Positions 38,000 through 53,700 of a stretch of 64,000 nt of DNA are shown piece by piece (position 1 is the stretch's first letter; each line of letters opens with the position of its first letter). Location of the stretch: the NCBI GenBank assembly GCA_963965975.1, contig OZ014419.1, positions 5,111,677-5,175,676 on the forward strand, read 5' to 3'. The position numbers and the translations under genes are program-made. The notes beneath the pieces were generated by a model. It saw only the letters and a program-made list of their open reading frames with translations. It made no database searches and was not told the origin of the DNA. Source of the DNA: Xestospongia bergquistia (lineage: Eukaryota > Porifera > Demospongiae > Haplosclerida > Petrosiidae).

Positions 38000-39479
38000 T
38001 TATAAGGAATACTGATGATTCTAAAGGACTCTATGGGACTAACTAAATAAACTGCTATTAACAGTTTAATAAGTTTGTTTGCATTAACACTCTAAAGTCT
38101 TTAATTTAAAGAGTTTAGAATATTTAGACTATTGAGTGAAGTTTATAAAGTAAAGATCTCAGTCTAATGGACTCTATGGGACTAACTAAATAAACTGCTA
38201 TTAACAGTTTAGTGAGTTTGTTTGCATTAAGACTCTAAAGTTTTTAATTTAACGACTTTAGAAGGTTTAGACTATTGAGTAATGTATATAAAGTAAACTA
38301 CTCGGTCAAAAGGCCTCTATGGGACTAACTAAATAAACGACTTTTATTCATTTAGTAAGTTCGTTTGCGTTAAAAGTATAAAGTCTTTAATTTAAAGACT
38401 TTAGAAGGTTTAGACTATTGAGTGAGTTTTATAAAGTAAACAGCTCAGTCTAAAGGACTCTATTAAACTAATTAAATAAACTGCTACTAACAGTTTAGTA
38501 AGTTGGTTTGCATTACCACTATAAAGTATTTAATTTAAAGACTTTAGAAGTTTTAGACTATTGAGTAAATTTTATAAAGTAAACTGGTCAGTCGAAAGGA
38601 CATATGGGACTGACAAAATAAAGTGTTATTAACAGTTCTGCAAGTTGGTTTGCATTAACACTCTAAAGTCTTTAAATTAATAAGTTTAGAAGATTTAGAC
38701 TATTCGTTGAAGTTTATAAAGTAAACAGTTCAGTCTAAAGGACTGTATGGGACTAACTAAATAAACTGTTATTAACAGTTTAGTAAGTTGGTTTGCATTA
38801 ACACTCTAAAGTCTTGAATTTAAAGTCTTTAGAAGGTTTAGACTATTGACTAAAGCTTATAAAGTAAACTGCTCAGTCTAATGGACTCTATGGGACTAAC
38901 GAAATAAACTACATTTAACATTTTAGTAAGTTCATTTGCATTAAATGTATAAAGTATTTAATTTAAAGACTTTAGAAGGTTTAGATTATTGAGGGAAGTT
39001 TATAAAGTAAACAGTCAGTCTAAAGGATTCTACGAAACTAACTAAATAAACTGCTACGAACAGTTTAGTAAGTTGGATTCAATTAACATTTTAAAATCTT
39101 AAATTTAAAGTCTTTAGAAGTTTTAGACTATTGAGTAAATTTCATAAAGTAAACTGGACAGTCTAAAGGACATATGGGACTGACTAAATAAACTGCTATT
39201 AACAGTTCAGTAAGGTGGTTTGCATTAACACTCTAAAGTCTTTAAATTAAAGAATTTAGAATGTTTAGACTATTGAGTAAAGTTTAGAAAGTAAACAGCT
39301 CATTCTAATGGACTCTATGGGACTAACAAAATAAACTGTTATTTACAGTTTAGCATGTTGGTTTGCATTAACACTCTAAAGTCTTTAATTTAAAGACTTT
39401 ATAAGGTTTAGACTATTGAGTAAATTTTATAAAGTAAACTGCTCATTCCAAAGGACTCTATGTGACTAACTAAATAAAC

Positions 39480-40910
39480 TGCTATTAACAGTTTAGTAAG
39501 TTTGTTTGCATTAAAAGTATAAAGTCTTTAATTTAAAGACTTTAGAAGGTTTAGACTATTGAGTGAAGTTTATAAAGTAAACAGCTCAGTCTAAAGGACT
39601 CTATGAAACTAACTAAATAAACTGCTATTAACAGTTTAGTAAGTTGGTTTGCATTAACACTCTAAAGTCTTTAATTTAAAGACTTTAGAAGGTTTAGACT
39701 ATTGAGTAAAATTTATTAAGTAAAGAGGTCAGTCTAAAGGACTCTATGCGACTAACAAAATAAACTGTTATTAACAGTTTAGTAAGTTGGTTTGCATTAA
39801 CACTCTAAAGTTTTAAATTTAAAGACTTTAGAAGGTTTAGACTATTGAGTAAATTTCATAAGGTTACTACTCATTCTAAAGGACTGTATGGGACTAACTA
39901 AATAAACTGATATTAACAGTTTACTAAGTTGGCTTGCATTAACACACTAAAGTCTTTAAATTAAAGATTTTTGAATGTTTAGACTATTGAGGGAAGTTTA
40001 TAAAGTAAACTGCTCAGTCTAAAGGACTCTATGGGACTAACGAAATAAACTACTTTTAACCGTTTAGTAAGTTGGTTTGCATTAAAAGTATAAAGTCTTT
40101 AATTTCAAGACTTTAGAAGGTTTACACTATTGAGTAAATTCTATGAAGTAAACAGGTCAGTCTAAAAGACTCTATGGGACTAACGAAATAAACTACTTTT
40201 AACCGTTTAGTACGTTGGTTTGCATTAAAAGTATAAAGTCTTTAATATAAAGACTTTAGAAGGTTTAGACTATTGAGTGAAGCTTATAAATTAAACAGCT
40301 CAGTCTAAAGGACTCTATGAAACTAACTAAATATACTGCTATTAACAGTTTAGTAAGTTGGTTTGCATTAACACTCTAAAGTCTTTAATTTAAAGACTTT
40401 AGAAGGTTTAGACTATTGAGTAAAATTTATTAAGTAAACAGGTCAGTCTAAAGGACTCTATGGGACTAACAAAATAAACTGTTATTAACAGTTTAGTAAG
40501 ATGGTTTGCATTAACACTCTAAAGTCTTTAATATAAAGACTTTAGAAGGTTTAGACTATTGAGTAAATTTTATAAGGTATACTGCTCATTCTAAAGGACT
40601 GTATGGGACTAACTAAATAAACTGATATTAACAGTTTAGTAAGTTGGCTTGCATTAACACACTAAAGACTTTAAATTAAAGATTTTTGAATGTTTAGACT
40701 ATTGAGTGAAGTTTATAAAGTAAAGAGCTCAGTCTAATGGACACTATCTGACTAACTAAATAAACTGTTATTAAGAGTTTAGTAAGTTGGTTTGCATTAA
40801 CACTCTAAAGTCTTTTTTTTAAAGACTTTCGATCGTTTAGACTATTGAGTAAATTTTATAAGGTATACTGCTCATTCTAAAGGACTCTATGGGACAAACT
40901 AAAAAAACTG
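39480..40910 (-). repeat. Tandem duplication of 5 units (715 bp) in block 4
   Basis: Two adjacent segments share markers 714-715 bp apart: taaaatttattaag at 39707 and 40421, ggactgtatggg at 39881 and 40596, and the ggcttgcattaacacac unit with gatttttgaatg near 39931 and 40645. Limits are approximate because the flanking units are of common types. Confidence 0.8.
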
Positions 40911-41370
40911 CTATTATCAGTTTAGTAAGTTGTATTGCATTAACACACTAAAGTCTTTCAATTAAAGAGTTTAGAATGTTTAGACTATTGAGTGAAGGTT
41001 ATAAAGTAAAGAGCTCAGTCTAATGGACATTATGCGACTAACTAAATAAAGTTCTACTAACAGTTTAGTGAGTTGGTTTGCGATAACACTCTAAAGTCTT
41101 TAATTTAAAGACTTTAGAAGGTTTAGACTATTCAGTGAAGTATATAAACTAAAATACTCAGTCTAAAGGACTCTATGGGAGTAAGTAAATAAACTGTTAT
41201 AAACAGTTTAGTAAATTTTGTTTGCATTAAAAGTATAAAGTCTTTAATATAAAGACTTTCGAAGGTTTAGACTATTCAGTAAAGATTATAAACTAAAATG
41301 CTAAGTATAAAGGACTCTATGGGACTAAGTAAATGAACTGTTATTAACAGTTTAGTAAGTTGGTTTACAT

Positions 41371-41400
41371 TAAAAGTATAAAGTCTTTGCTATTGAGCAA
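41371..41400 (-). repeat. Truncated unit lacking dyad 1 right half
   Basis: The sequence reads aagtataaagtctttg directly into ctattgagcaaatttt. About 27 bases that normally hold the second half of dyad 1 and gaaggttta are missing. It is one of very few units in the window without an intact dyad 1. Confidence 0.85.
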
Positions 41401-42114
41401 ATTTTATAAAGTAAACTGCTCATTCTAAAGGACTCTATGGGACTAACTAAATAAACTGCTATTAACAGTTAAGTAAGTTGGTTTGCAATAACACACTAAA
41501 GTCTTTAAATTCAAGAATTTAGAAAGTTTAAACTAGTGAGTGAAGTTTATAAAGTAAAGAGCTCAGTCTGATGTACTTATGGGACTAACGAAATAAAGTG
41601 CTATTAACAGTTTAGTGAGTTCTTTTGCATTAACACTCTAAAGTCTTTAATTTAAAGACTTTAGAAGGTTTAGACTATTCAGTAAAGATTATAAACTAAA
41701 ATGTTCAGTCTAAAGGACTCTATGGGACTAAGTAAATAAACTGTTATTAACAGTTTAGTAAGTTTGTTTGCATTAAATGTATAAAGTCTTTAATTTAAAG
41801 ACTTTAGAAGGTTTAGACTATACAGTAAAGATTATTAACTAAAATGCTCAGTCTAAAAAACTCTATGAGACTAACTAAATAAACTTTTATTAACAGTTTA
41901 GTAAGTTGGTTTGCATTAACATTCTAAGGTCTCAAATTTAAAGACTTTAGAAGGTTTAGATTATTGAGTAAATTTTAAGAGGTATACTGCTCATTCTAAA
42001 GGACTCTATGGGACTAACTAAATAAACTGCAATTAACAGTTTAGTAAGTCGGCTTGCATTAATACACTAAAGTCTTTAAATTTAAGACTTTAGAATGTTT
42101 AGACTATTGAGTGA

Positions 42115-42145
42115 AGTTTATAAAGTAAAGACTCTATGGTACTAA
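42115..42145 (-). repeat. Unit with a short internal deletion
   Basis: The text gtttataaagtaaag runs directly into actctatggtac. About 15 bases (the gctcagtctaatgg part) are missing, apparently between two short ag-containing words. A similar loss of about 10 bases occurs near 62271 (aagtaaaagtctaaagg). Confidence 0.8.
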
Positions 42146-45100
42146 CTAAATTAAGTGCTGTTAACAGTTTAGTGAGTTTGTTTGCATTAACACTCTAAAG
42201 TTTTTAATTTAAAGACTTTAGAAGGTTTAGACTATTCAGTAAAGTTCATAAACTATAATGCTCAGTCTAAAGGACTCTATGGGACTAAGTAAATAAACTG
42301 TTATAAACGGTTTAGTAAGTTGATTTGCATTAAAAGTATAAAGTCTTTAATTTAAAGACTTTAGAAGGATTAGTCTATTGAGTGAAGTTTATAAAGTAAA
42401 CAGCTCAGTCTAAAGGACTCTATGAAACTAACTAAATAAACTGCTACTAACAGTTTAGTAAGTTTTTTTGCATTAACACTCTAAAGACTTTAATTTAAAG
42501 ACTTTAGAAGGTTTAGACTATTCAGTAAATTTTATAAGGTATACTGCTCATTCTATAGGACTCTATGGCACTAACTAAATAAACTGCTATTAACAGTTTA
42601 GTAAGTTGGTTTGCATTAACAGACTAAAGTCTTTAAATTAAAGAGTTTAGAATGTTTAAAGTATTGAGTGAATTTTATAAAGTAAACAGCTCAGTCTAAT
42701 GGACTCTATGAAACTAACTAAATAAACTGCTACTAACAGTTTAGTAAGTTGGATTGCGTTAACACTCTAAACTCTTTAATTTAAAGACTATAGAAGGTTT
42801 AGACTATTGAGTAAAGTTTATAAAGTAAACAGCTGAGTCTAGAGGACTCTATTAAACTAACTAAATAAAGTGCTATTAACAGTTTAGTAAGTTGGTTTGC
42901 ATTAACACTCTAAAGTCTTTAGTTTAAAGACTTTACAAGGTTTAGACTATTGAGTAAAATTTATAAAGTAAACAGGTCAGTCTAAAGGACTCTATGGGAC
43001 TAACTAAATAAACTGTTATTAACAGTTTAGTAAGTTTGTTTGCATTAACACTCTAAAGTCTTTAATTTAAAGACTTTAGAAGGTTTAGACTATTGAGTAA
43101 ATTTTATAAGGTATACTGCTCATTCTAAAGGACTCTATGGGACTAACTAAATAAACCGCTATTAACAGTTTAGTAAGTTGGCATGCATTAACACACTAAA
43201 GTCTATAAATTAAAGAGTTTAGAATGTTTAGACTATTGAGTGAAGTTTATAAAGTAAAAAGCTCAGTCTAATGGACTCTATGGGACTAACTAAAAGAAGT
43301 GCTATTAACAGTTTAGTGAGTTGGTTTGCATTAACACTCTAAAGTCTTTAATTTAAAGACTTTAGAAGGTTTAGACTATTCAGTAACGTTTCTAAACTAA
43401 AATGCTCAGTCTAAAGGACTCTATGGACTAAGTAAATAAACTGTTATAAACAGTTTAGTAAGTTGGTTTGCATTAAAAGTATAAAGTCCTTAATATAAAG
43501 ACTTTCGAAGGTTTAGACTATTGAGTGAAGTTTATAAAGTAAACAGCTCAGTCTAAAGGACTCTATGAAACTAACTCAATAAACTGCTAGTAACAGTTTA
43601 GTAAGTTGGTTTGCATTAACACTCTAAAGTCTTTAATTTAAAGACTTTAAAAGGTTTAGACTATTGAGTAAAGTTTATAAAGTAAACAGCTCAGTCTAAA
43701 GGACTGTATGGGACTAACTAAATAAACTGTTATTAACAGTTTAGTAAGTTGGTTTGCATTAACACTCTAAAGTCTTTATTTTAAAGACTTTAGAATGTTT
43801 AGACTATTGAGTAAATTTTATAAGGTATACTGCTCATTCTAAAGGACTCTATGGGACTAACTAAATAAACTGCTATTAACAGTTTAGTAAGTTCTTTTGC
43901 ATTAACACACTAATGTCTTTAAATTCAAGAGTTTAGAAAGTTTAGACTATTGAGTGAAGTTTATAAAGTGAAGAGCTCAGTCTATTGGACTCTATGGGAC
44001 TAACTAAATAAAGTGCTATTAACAGTTTAGTGAGTTTGTTTGCATTAACACTGTAAAGTCTTCAATTTAAAGACTTTAGAAGGTTTAGACTATTCAGTAA
44101 AGATTATAAACTAAAATGCTAAGTATAAAGGACTCTATGGGACTAAGTAAATGAACTTTTATTAACAGTTTAGTAAGTTGGTTTACATTAAAAGTATAAA
44201 GTCTTTAATTTAAAGACTTTAGATGGTTTAGACTATTGAGTAAATTTTATAAAGTAAACAGGTCAGTCTTAAGGACTCTATGGGACTAACTAAATAAACT
44301 CTTATTAACAGTTTAGTACCTTGGTTTGCATTAACACTCTAAAGTCTTTAATTTAAAGACTTTAGAATGTTTAGACTATTGAGTAAATTTTATAAGGTAT
44401 ACTGCTCATTCTAAAGGACTCTATGGGACTAACTAAATAAACTGCTATTAACAGTTTAGTAAGTTGTTTTGCATTAACACACTAATGTCTTTAAATTCAA
44501 GATTTTGGAAAGTTTAGACTATTGAGTGAAGTTTATAAAGTGAAGAGCTCAGTCTAATGGACTCTATGGGACTAACTACATAAAGTGCTATTAACAGTTT
44601 AGTGAGTTGGTTTGCATTAAAAGTATAAAGTGTTTAATTTAATGACTTTAGAACGTTTAGACTATTGAGTGAATTTTATAAAGTAAACAGCTCAGTCTAA
44701 AGGACTCTATGGGACTAACAAAATAAACTGTTACTAACAGTTTAGTAAGTTGGTTTGCATTAACACTCTAAAGTCTTTAATTTAAAGACTTTAGAAGGTT
44801 TAGACTATTGAGTAAATTTAATAAGGTATACTGCTCATTCTAAAGGAGTCTATGGGACTAACTAAATAAACTGCTATTAACAGTTTAGTAAGTTGGTTTG
44901 CTTTAACACACTAAAGTCTTTAAATTAAAGAGTTTAGAATGTTTAGACTATTGAGTGAGTTTATAAAGTAAAGAGCTCAGTCTAATGGACTCTATGGGAC
45001 TACCTAAATAAAGTGCTATTAACAGTTTAGTGAGTTGGTTTGCATAACACTTAAAGTCTTTAATTTAAAGACTTTAGAAGGTTTTTACTATTCAGTAAAG

Positions 45101-47779
45101 CTTATAAACTATAATGCTCAGTCTAAAGGACTCTTTGGGACTAAGTAAATGAACTGTTATTAACAGTTTAGTAAGTTGGTTTGCATTAAAAGTATAAAGT
45201 CTTTAATTTAAAGACTTTAAAAAATTTAGACTATTGAGTGAAGTTTATAAAGTAAACAGCTCAGTTTAAAGGACTCTATGAAACTAACTATATAAACTGC
45301 TACTAACAGTTTAGTAAGATGGTTTGCATTAACACTCTAAAGTCTTTAATTTAAAGATTTTAAAGTTTTAGACTATTGACTGACTTTTAGAAAGTAAACA
45401 GCTCAGTCTAAAGGACTCTATGGGACTAACGAAATAAACTATTATTAACGGTTTAGTAAGTTGGTTTGCATTAACACTCTAAAGTCTTTAATTTACAGAC
45501 TTTAGAAGGTTTAGACTATTGAGTAAAGTTTATAAAGTAAACTTATAGGTTTAAAGCACCCTACGGCACTAACTGAATAAACTGCTATTGACAGTTTAGT
45601 AAGGTGGTTTACATTAACACTCTAAAGTCTTTAAATTAAAATGTTTAGAAGGTTTAGACTATTGAGTGAAGTTTAGAGAGTAAACAGCTCAGTCGAAAGG
45701 ACTCTATGGGACTAACTAAATAAACTGTTACTAACAATTTAGTAAGTTTGTTTGCATTAACACTCTAAAGTCTTTAATTTAAAGACTTTAGAAGGTTTAG
45801 ACTATTGACTGAATTTTAGAAAGTAAACAGCTTAGTCTAAAGGACTCTATGGGGCTAACTAAATAAACTATTATTAAAAGTTTAGTAAGTTGGTTTGCAT
45901 CAACACTTTAAACTCTTTAATTTAAAGAGTTTAGAAGGTTTAGACTATTGAGTAAATTTTATAAGGGATACTGCTCATCTAAAGGACTCTATGTGACTAA
46001 CTAAATAAACTGCTGTTAACAGTTTAGTAAGTTGGTTTGCATTAACACTCTAAAGTCTTTAAATTAAAGAGTTTAGAATGTTTATACAATTGAGTGAAGT
46101 TTATAAAGTAAAGAGCTCAGTCTAATGGACTCTATGGGACTAACTAATTATAGTGCTATTAACAGTTTAGTAGGTTTGTTTGCATTAAAAGAATAAAGTC
46201 TTTAATTTAGAGACTTTAGAATGTTTAGACTATTGAGTGAAGTTTACAATGTAAACAGTCAGTCTAAAGGACTCTCCGAAAATAACTAAATAAACTGCTA
46301 CTAACAGTTTAGTAAGTTGGTTTGCATTAACATTCTAAAGTCTTTAATTCAAAGACTTTAGAAGTTTTAGACTATTGAGTAAATTTTATAAAGTAAACTG
46401 GTCAGTATAACGGACATATGGGACTATTTAAATAAACTGCTATTAACAGTTCAGTAAGTTGGTTTGCATTAATAATCTAAAGTCTTTAAAAAAAAGAGTT
46501 TAGAAGATTTAGACTATTGATTGAAGTTTATAAAGTAAACAGCTCAGTCAAAAGGACTCTACGAAACTAACTAAATAAACTGTTATTAACCGTTTAGTAA
46601 GTTTGTTTGTATTAACACTCTAAAGTCTTTCAATTAAAGAGTTTAGAATGTTTAGACTATTGTGTGAAGTTTATAAAGTAAAGAGCTTAGTCTAATGGAC
46701 TCTATGGACTCACTAATTAGAGTGCTATTAACAGTTTAGTCAGGTGGCTTGCATTAACACTCTAAAGTCTTTAATTTAACGACTTTAGAAGGTTTAGACT
46801 ATTGAGTGAAGTTTATAAAGTAAACTGCTCAGTCTAAAGGACTCTACGAAACTATCTAAATAAACTGCTACTAACAGTTTAGTAAGTTTGTTTGCATTAA
46901 CATTCTAAAGTCTTTAATTTAAAGACTTTAGAAGTTTCAGACTATTGAGTAAATTTTATAAAGTAAACAGGTCAGTCTAAAGGACATATGGGACTGACGA
47001 AATAAACTACTTTTAACAGTTTAGTAAGTTCGTTTGCATTAAAAGTATAAAGTCTTTAATTTAAAGACTTTAGATGGTTTAGACTATTGAGTGAAGTTTA
47101 TAAAGTAAACAGTCAGTCTAAAGGACTCTACGAAACTAACTAAATAAACTGATACTAACAGTTTAGTAAGTTGGTTTGCATTAACATTCTAAAGTCTTTA
47201 ATTTAAAGACTTTAGAAGTTTTAGACTATTGAGTAAATTTTATAAAGTAAACTGGTCATTCTAAAGGACATATGGGACTAACTAAATAAACTGCTATTAA
47301 CAGTTCAGTAAGGTAGTTTGCATTAACACTCTAAAGTCTTGAAATTAAAGAATTTAGAAGGTTTAGACTATTGAGTAAAGTTTAGAAAGTAAACAGCTCA
47401 GTCTAAAGGACTCTATGGGACTAACAAAATAAACTCTTATTAACAGTTGAGTAAGTTGGTTTGCATTAACCCTCTAAAGTCTTTAATTTACAGACTTTAG
47501 AAGGTTTAGACTATTGAGTAAATTTTATAAAGTAAACTGCTCATTCTAAAGGACTATATGGGACTAACTAAATAAACTGCTATTAACAGTTTAGTCACTT
47601 GGTTTGCATTAACACTCTAAAGTCTTTAATTTAAAGACGTTTGAAGCTTTACATTATTGAGTGAAGAGTATAAAGTAAACTGCTCAGTCTAAAGGACTCT
47701 ATGGGACTAACAAAATAAACTGTTATTAGCAGTTGAGTAAGTTGGTTTGCGTTAACTCTCTAAAGTCTTTAATTTAAAG

Positions 47780-50700
47780 ACTTTAGAAGGTTTAGACTAT
47801 TGAGTAAATTTTATAAAGTAAACTGCTCATTCTAAAGGACTATAAGGGACTAACTAAATAAACTGCTATTAACAGTTTAGTAAGTTGGTTTGCGTTAAAT
47901 GTATAAAGTCTTTAATTTAAAGACTTTAGAATGTTTAGAATATTGAGTAAAATTTATAAAGTAAACAGGTCAGTCTAAAGGACTCTATGGGACTAACTAA
48001 AGAAACTGTTATTAACAGTTTAGTAAGTTGGTTTGCATTAACACTATAAAGTCTTTAATTAAAAGACTTTAGAAGGTTTAGACTATTGAGTAATTTTCAA
48101 AGGTATACTGCTCATTCTAAAGGACTCTATGGGACTAACTAAATAAACTGCTATTAAAAGTTTAGTAGGTTTTCTTGCATTTACACACTAAAGTCTTTAA
48201 ATTAAAGAGTTTAGAATGTTTAGACTATTGAGTGAAGTTTATAAAGTAAAGAGCTCAGTCTAATGGACTCTATGGGACTAACTAAATAAAGTGGTATTAA
48301 CAGTTTAGTGAGTTGGTTTGCATTAACTCTCTAAAGTCCTTAATTTAAAGACTTTAGAAGATTTAGACTATTCAGTAAAGTTTATAAACTAAAATGCTCA
48401 GTCTAGAGGACTCTATGGGACAAAGTAAATAACTGTTATAAAAAGTTTAGTAAGTTGGTTTGCATTAAAAGTATAAAGTCTTTAATTTAAAGACTTTAGA
48501 AGGTTTAGACTATCGAGTGAAGTTTATAAAGTAAACAGCTCAGTCTAAAGGACTCTATGAAACTAACTAAATAAACTGGTACTAACAGTTTAGTAAGTTG
48601 GTTTGCATTAAGACTCTAAAGTCTTTAATTTAAAGACTTTAGAAGGTTTAGACTATTGAGTAAATTTTATAAAGTAAACAGGTCAGTCTAAAGAACTGTA
48701 TGGGACTAACAAAATAAACTGTTATTAACAGTTTAGTAAGTTGGTTTGCATTAACACTCTAAAGTCTTAAATTTAAAGACTTTAGAAGGTTTAGACTATT
48801 GAGTAAATTTTATAAGGTATACTGCTCATTCTACAGGACTCTTTGGGACTAACTAAATAAACTGCTATTAACAGTGTAGGAAGTTGGTTTGCATTAACAC
48901 ACTAAAGTCTTTAAATTAAAGAGTTTAGAATTTTTAGACTATTGAATGAAGTTTATAAAGTAAAGACCTCAGTCTAATGGACTCTATTGGACTACCTAAA
49001 TAAAGTGCTATTAACAGTTTAGTGAGTTGGTTTGCATTAACACTCTAAAGTCTTTAATTTAAAGACTTTAGAAGGTTTAGACTATTCAGTAAAGTTTCTA
49101 AACTAAAGTGCTCAGTCTAAAGGACACTATGGCACTAAGTAAATAAACTGTTATTAACAGTTTAGTAAGTTGGTTTGTAATAAAAGTATAAAGTCTTTAA
49201 TTTAAAGACTTTAGAAGGTTTAGACTATTGAGTGAAGTTTATAAAGTAAACACCTCAGTCTAAAGGACTCTATGAAACTAACTATATAAACTGCTACTGA
49301 CAGTTTAGTAAGTTGGTTTGCAATAACACTCTAAAGTCTTTAATTTAAAGTATTTAAAGTTTTAGACTATTGACTGAATTTTAGAAAGTAAACAGCTCAG
49401 TCTAAAGGACTCTATGGGACTAACTAAATAAACTATTATTAACGGTTTAGTAAGTTGGTTTGCATTAACACTCTAAAGTCTTTAATTTACAGACTTTAGA
49501 AGGTTTAGACTATTGAGTGAAGTTTATAAAGTAAACTGATAGGTCTAAAGGACTCTATGGCACTAACTAAATAAACTACTACTGACAGTTTAGAAAGGTG
49601 GTTTACATTAACACTCTAATGTCTTTAAATTAAAGAGTTTAGAAGGTTTAGACTATTGAGTGATGTTTAGAGAGTAAACAGCTCAGTGTAAAGGACTCTA
49701 TGGAACTAACTAAATAAAATTTTATTAACAGTTTAGTATGTTGGTTTGCCTTAACACTCCAAAGTCTTTAATTTAAAGACTTTAGAAGGTTTAGACTATT
49801 GACTGAATTTTAGAAAGTAAACAGCTCAGTCTAAAGAACTCTATGGGGCTAACTAAATAAACTATTATTAACAGTTTAGTAAGATGGTTTGCATTAACAC
49901 TATAAAGTCTTTAATTTAAAGAGTTTAGAAGGTTTTGACTATTGAGTAAACTTTATAAGGTATACTGCTCATTCTAAAGGACTCTATGGGACTAAATAAA
50001 TAAACTGCTATTAACAGTTTAGTAAGTTTGTTTGCATTAACACTCTAAAGTCTTTAAATTAAAGAGTTTAGAATGTTTAGACAATTGAGTGAAGTTTATA
50101 AAGTAAAGAGCTCAGTCTAATGTCTCTATGGGACTAACTAATTATAGTGCTATTAAGAGTTTAGAGAGTTTGTTTGCATTAACACTCTAAAGTCTTTAAT
50201 TTAAAGACTTGAGAAGGTTTAGACTATTGAGTAAAGTTTATAAAGTAAACTGCTCAGTCTAAAGGACTCTATGGGACTAACGAAATAAACTACTTTTAAC
50301 AGTTTAGTAAGTTGGTTTGCATTAAAAGTATAAAGTCTTTAATTTAAAGACTTTAGAATGTTTAGAGTATTGATTGAAGTTTTTGAAGTAAACAGTCAGT
50401 CTAAAGGACTCTCCGAAAATAACTAAATAAACTGCTACTAACAGTTTAGTAAGTTGGTTTGCATTAACATTCTAAAGTCTTTAATTTAAAGACTTTAGAA
50501 GTTTTAGACTATTGAGTAAATTTTATAAAGTAAACTGGTCAGTCTAAAAGACATATGGGACTAACTAAGTAAACTGCTATTAACAGTTCAGTAAGTTGGT
50601 TTGCATTAACACTCTAAAGTCTTTAATAAAAAGAGTTTAGAAGATTTAGACTATTGATTGAAGTTTATAAAGTAAACAGCTCAGTCTAAAGGACTCTACC

Positions 50701-53700
50701 AAACTAACTAAAGAAACTGTTATTAACAGTTTAGTAAGTTGGTTTGCATTAACACTCTAATGTCTTTAATTTAAAGACTTTAGAAGGTTTAGACTATTGA
50801 GTAAATTTTATAAGGTATACCGCTCATTCTAAAGGACTCTATGGGACTAACTAAATAAAATGCTATTAAAGTTTTGTAAGTTGGTTTGCATTAACACTCC
50901 AAAGTCTTTAAATTAAAGAGTTTAGAATGTTTAGACTATTGAGTGAAGTTTATAAAGTAAAGAGCTCAGTCTAATGGACTCTATGGGACTAACTAATTAT
51001 AGTGCTATTAACAGTTTAGTAAGTTGGTTTGCATTAACACTCTAAAGTCTTTAATTTAAAGAGTTCAGAAGGTTTAGAGTATTGAGTAAAGTTTATAAAG
51101 TAAACTGCTCAGTCTAATGGACTCTATGGGACTGACGAAATAAACTACTTTTAACAGTTAGTAAGTTTGTTTGCATTAAAAGTATAAAGTCTTTAATTTA
51201 AAGACTTTAGAAGTTTTAGACTATTGAGTAAATTTTATAAAGTAAACTGGTCAGTCTAAAAGACATATGGGACTAACTAAGTAAACTGCTATTAACAGTT
51301 CAGTAAGTTGGTTTGCCTTAACACTCTAAAGTCTTTAAAAAAAAGAGTTTAGAAGATTTAGACTATTGACTGAAGTTTATAGAGTAAACAGTCCGTCTAA
51401 AGAACTCTACAAAACTAACTAAACAAACTGCTACTAACAGTTTAGTAAGTTGGTTTGCATTAACATTCTACAGTCTTTTATTTAAAGACTTTAGAAGTTT
51501 TAGACTATTGAGTAATTTTTATAAAGTAAACTGGTCAGTCTAAAAGACATATGGGACTAACTATATAAACTGCTATTAACAGTTCAGTATGTTAGTTTGC
51601 ATTAACACTCTAAAGTCTTTAAATTAAAGAGTTTAGAAGATTTAGACTATTGATTGAAGTTTATAAGGTAAACAGCTCAGTCTAAAGGACTCTACGAAAC
51701 TAACTAAATAAACTGTTATTAACCGTTGAGTAAGTTGGTTTGCATTAACACTCTAAAGTCTTTAATTTAAAGACTTTAGAAGGTTTAGACTATTGAGTAA
51801 AGTTTATAAAGTAAACTGCTCATTCTAAAGGACTCCATGGGACTAAATATATAAACTGCAATTAACAGTTTAGTAAGTTCGTTTGCATTAAGATTGTAAA
51901 GTCTCTAATTTAAATACATTACAAGTTTTAGACCATTGAGTAAAGTTTATAAAGTAAAGTGCTCAGTCTAAAAGACTCTATAGGACTAACTAAATAAACT
52001 GTTATTAACAGTTTAGTAAGTTTGTTTGCATTAACACTCTAAAGCCTTTAATTTAAAGACTTTAGAAGGTTTAGACTATTGAGTAAAGTTTATAAAGTAA
52101 ACTGCTCAGTCTAAAGGACTCTATGGGACTAACGAAATAAACTACTTTTAACAGATTAGTAAGTTGGTTTGCATTTAAAGTATAAAGTCTTTAATTTAAA
52201 GACTTTAGAAGGTTTATACTATTGACTGAATTTTAAAAAGTAAACAGTCAGTCTAAAGGACTCTACGAAACTATCTAAATAAAATGCTACTAACAGTTTA
52301 GTAAGTTGGTTTGCATTAACATTATAAAGTCTTTAATTTAAAGACTTTAGAAGTTTTAGACTATTGATAAAATTTTATAAAGTAAACTGGTCAGTCTAAA
52401 GAACATATGGGACTAACTAAATAAACTGCTATTAACAGTTTAGTAAGTTGGTTTGTATTAACACTCTGAAGTCTTTAAATTAATGAGTTTAGAAGATTTA
52501 AACTATTGATTGAAGTTTATAAAGTAAACAACTCAGTCTAAAGGAGTCGATGGGACTAACTAAATAAACTGCTATTAACAGTTTAGTAAGTTGGTTTGCA
52601 TTAACACTCTAAAGTCTTTAATTTAAAGACTTTAGAAAGTTTAGACTATTGAGTAAAGTTTATAAAGTAAACAGCTCAGTCTAAAGGACTGAATGGGACT
52701 AACGAAATAAACTACTTTTAACCGTTTAGTAAGTTGGTTTCCATTAAAAGTATAAAGTCTTTAATTTAAAGACTTTAGAAGGTTTAGACTATTGAGCGAG
52801 GTTTATAGAGTAAACTGGTCAGTCTAAAGGACTCTATGTGACTATCTAAATAAACTGCTATTAACAGTTCAGTAAGTTGTTTTGCATTAACACTCCAAAG
52901 TCTTTAAATTAACGAGTTTAGAAGGTTTAGACTATTGAGTAAAGTTTATAAAGTAAACAGCTCAGTCTAAAGGACTCTATGGGACTCACTAAATAAACTG
53001 TTATTAACAGTTTAGTAAGTTGGTTTGCATTAACACTCTAAAGTCTTTAATTTAGAGACTTTAGAAGGTTTAGACTATTGACAAAATTTTTTAAAGTAAA
53101 CTGCTCAATCAAAAGGACTCTATGGGACTAACTAATTAAACGGCTATTAACAGTTTAGTAAGTTGGTTACCATTAACACTCTAAAGTCTTGAATTTAAAG
53201 ACTTTAGAAAGTTTAGACTATTCAGAAAGTTTATAAAGTAAACTGCTTGGTCTAAAGGACTCTATGCGACTAACTAAATAAACTGTTATTAACAGTTTAG
53301 TAAGTTGGTTTGCATTAACACTCCAAAATCTTTAATTTAAAGACTTTACAAGGTTTAGACTATTGAGTAAATTTTATAAGGTATAATGCTCATTCTAAAG
53401 GACTCTATGGGACTAACTAAATAAACTGCTATTAACAATTTAGTAAGTTTGTTTGCATTAACACTCTAAAGTCATTAAATAAAAGAGTTTAGAATGTTTA
53501 GACTATTGTGTGATGTTTATAAAGTAAAGAGCTCAGTCTAATGGTCTCTATGGACTAACTAATTAAAGTGCTATTAACAGTTTAGTCACTTGGTTTGCAT
53601 TAACACTCTACAGTCTTTAATTTAAAGACTTTAGAAGGTTTAGACTATTCAGTAAAGTTTGAAAAGTAAAATGCTCAGTCTAAAGGACTCTCTGGGACTG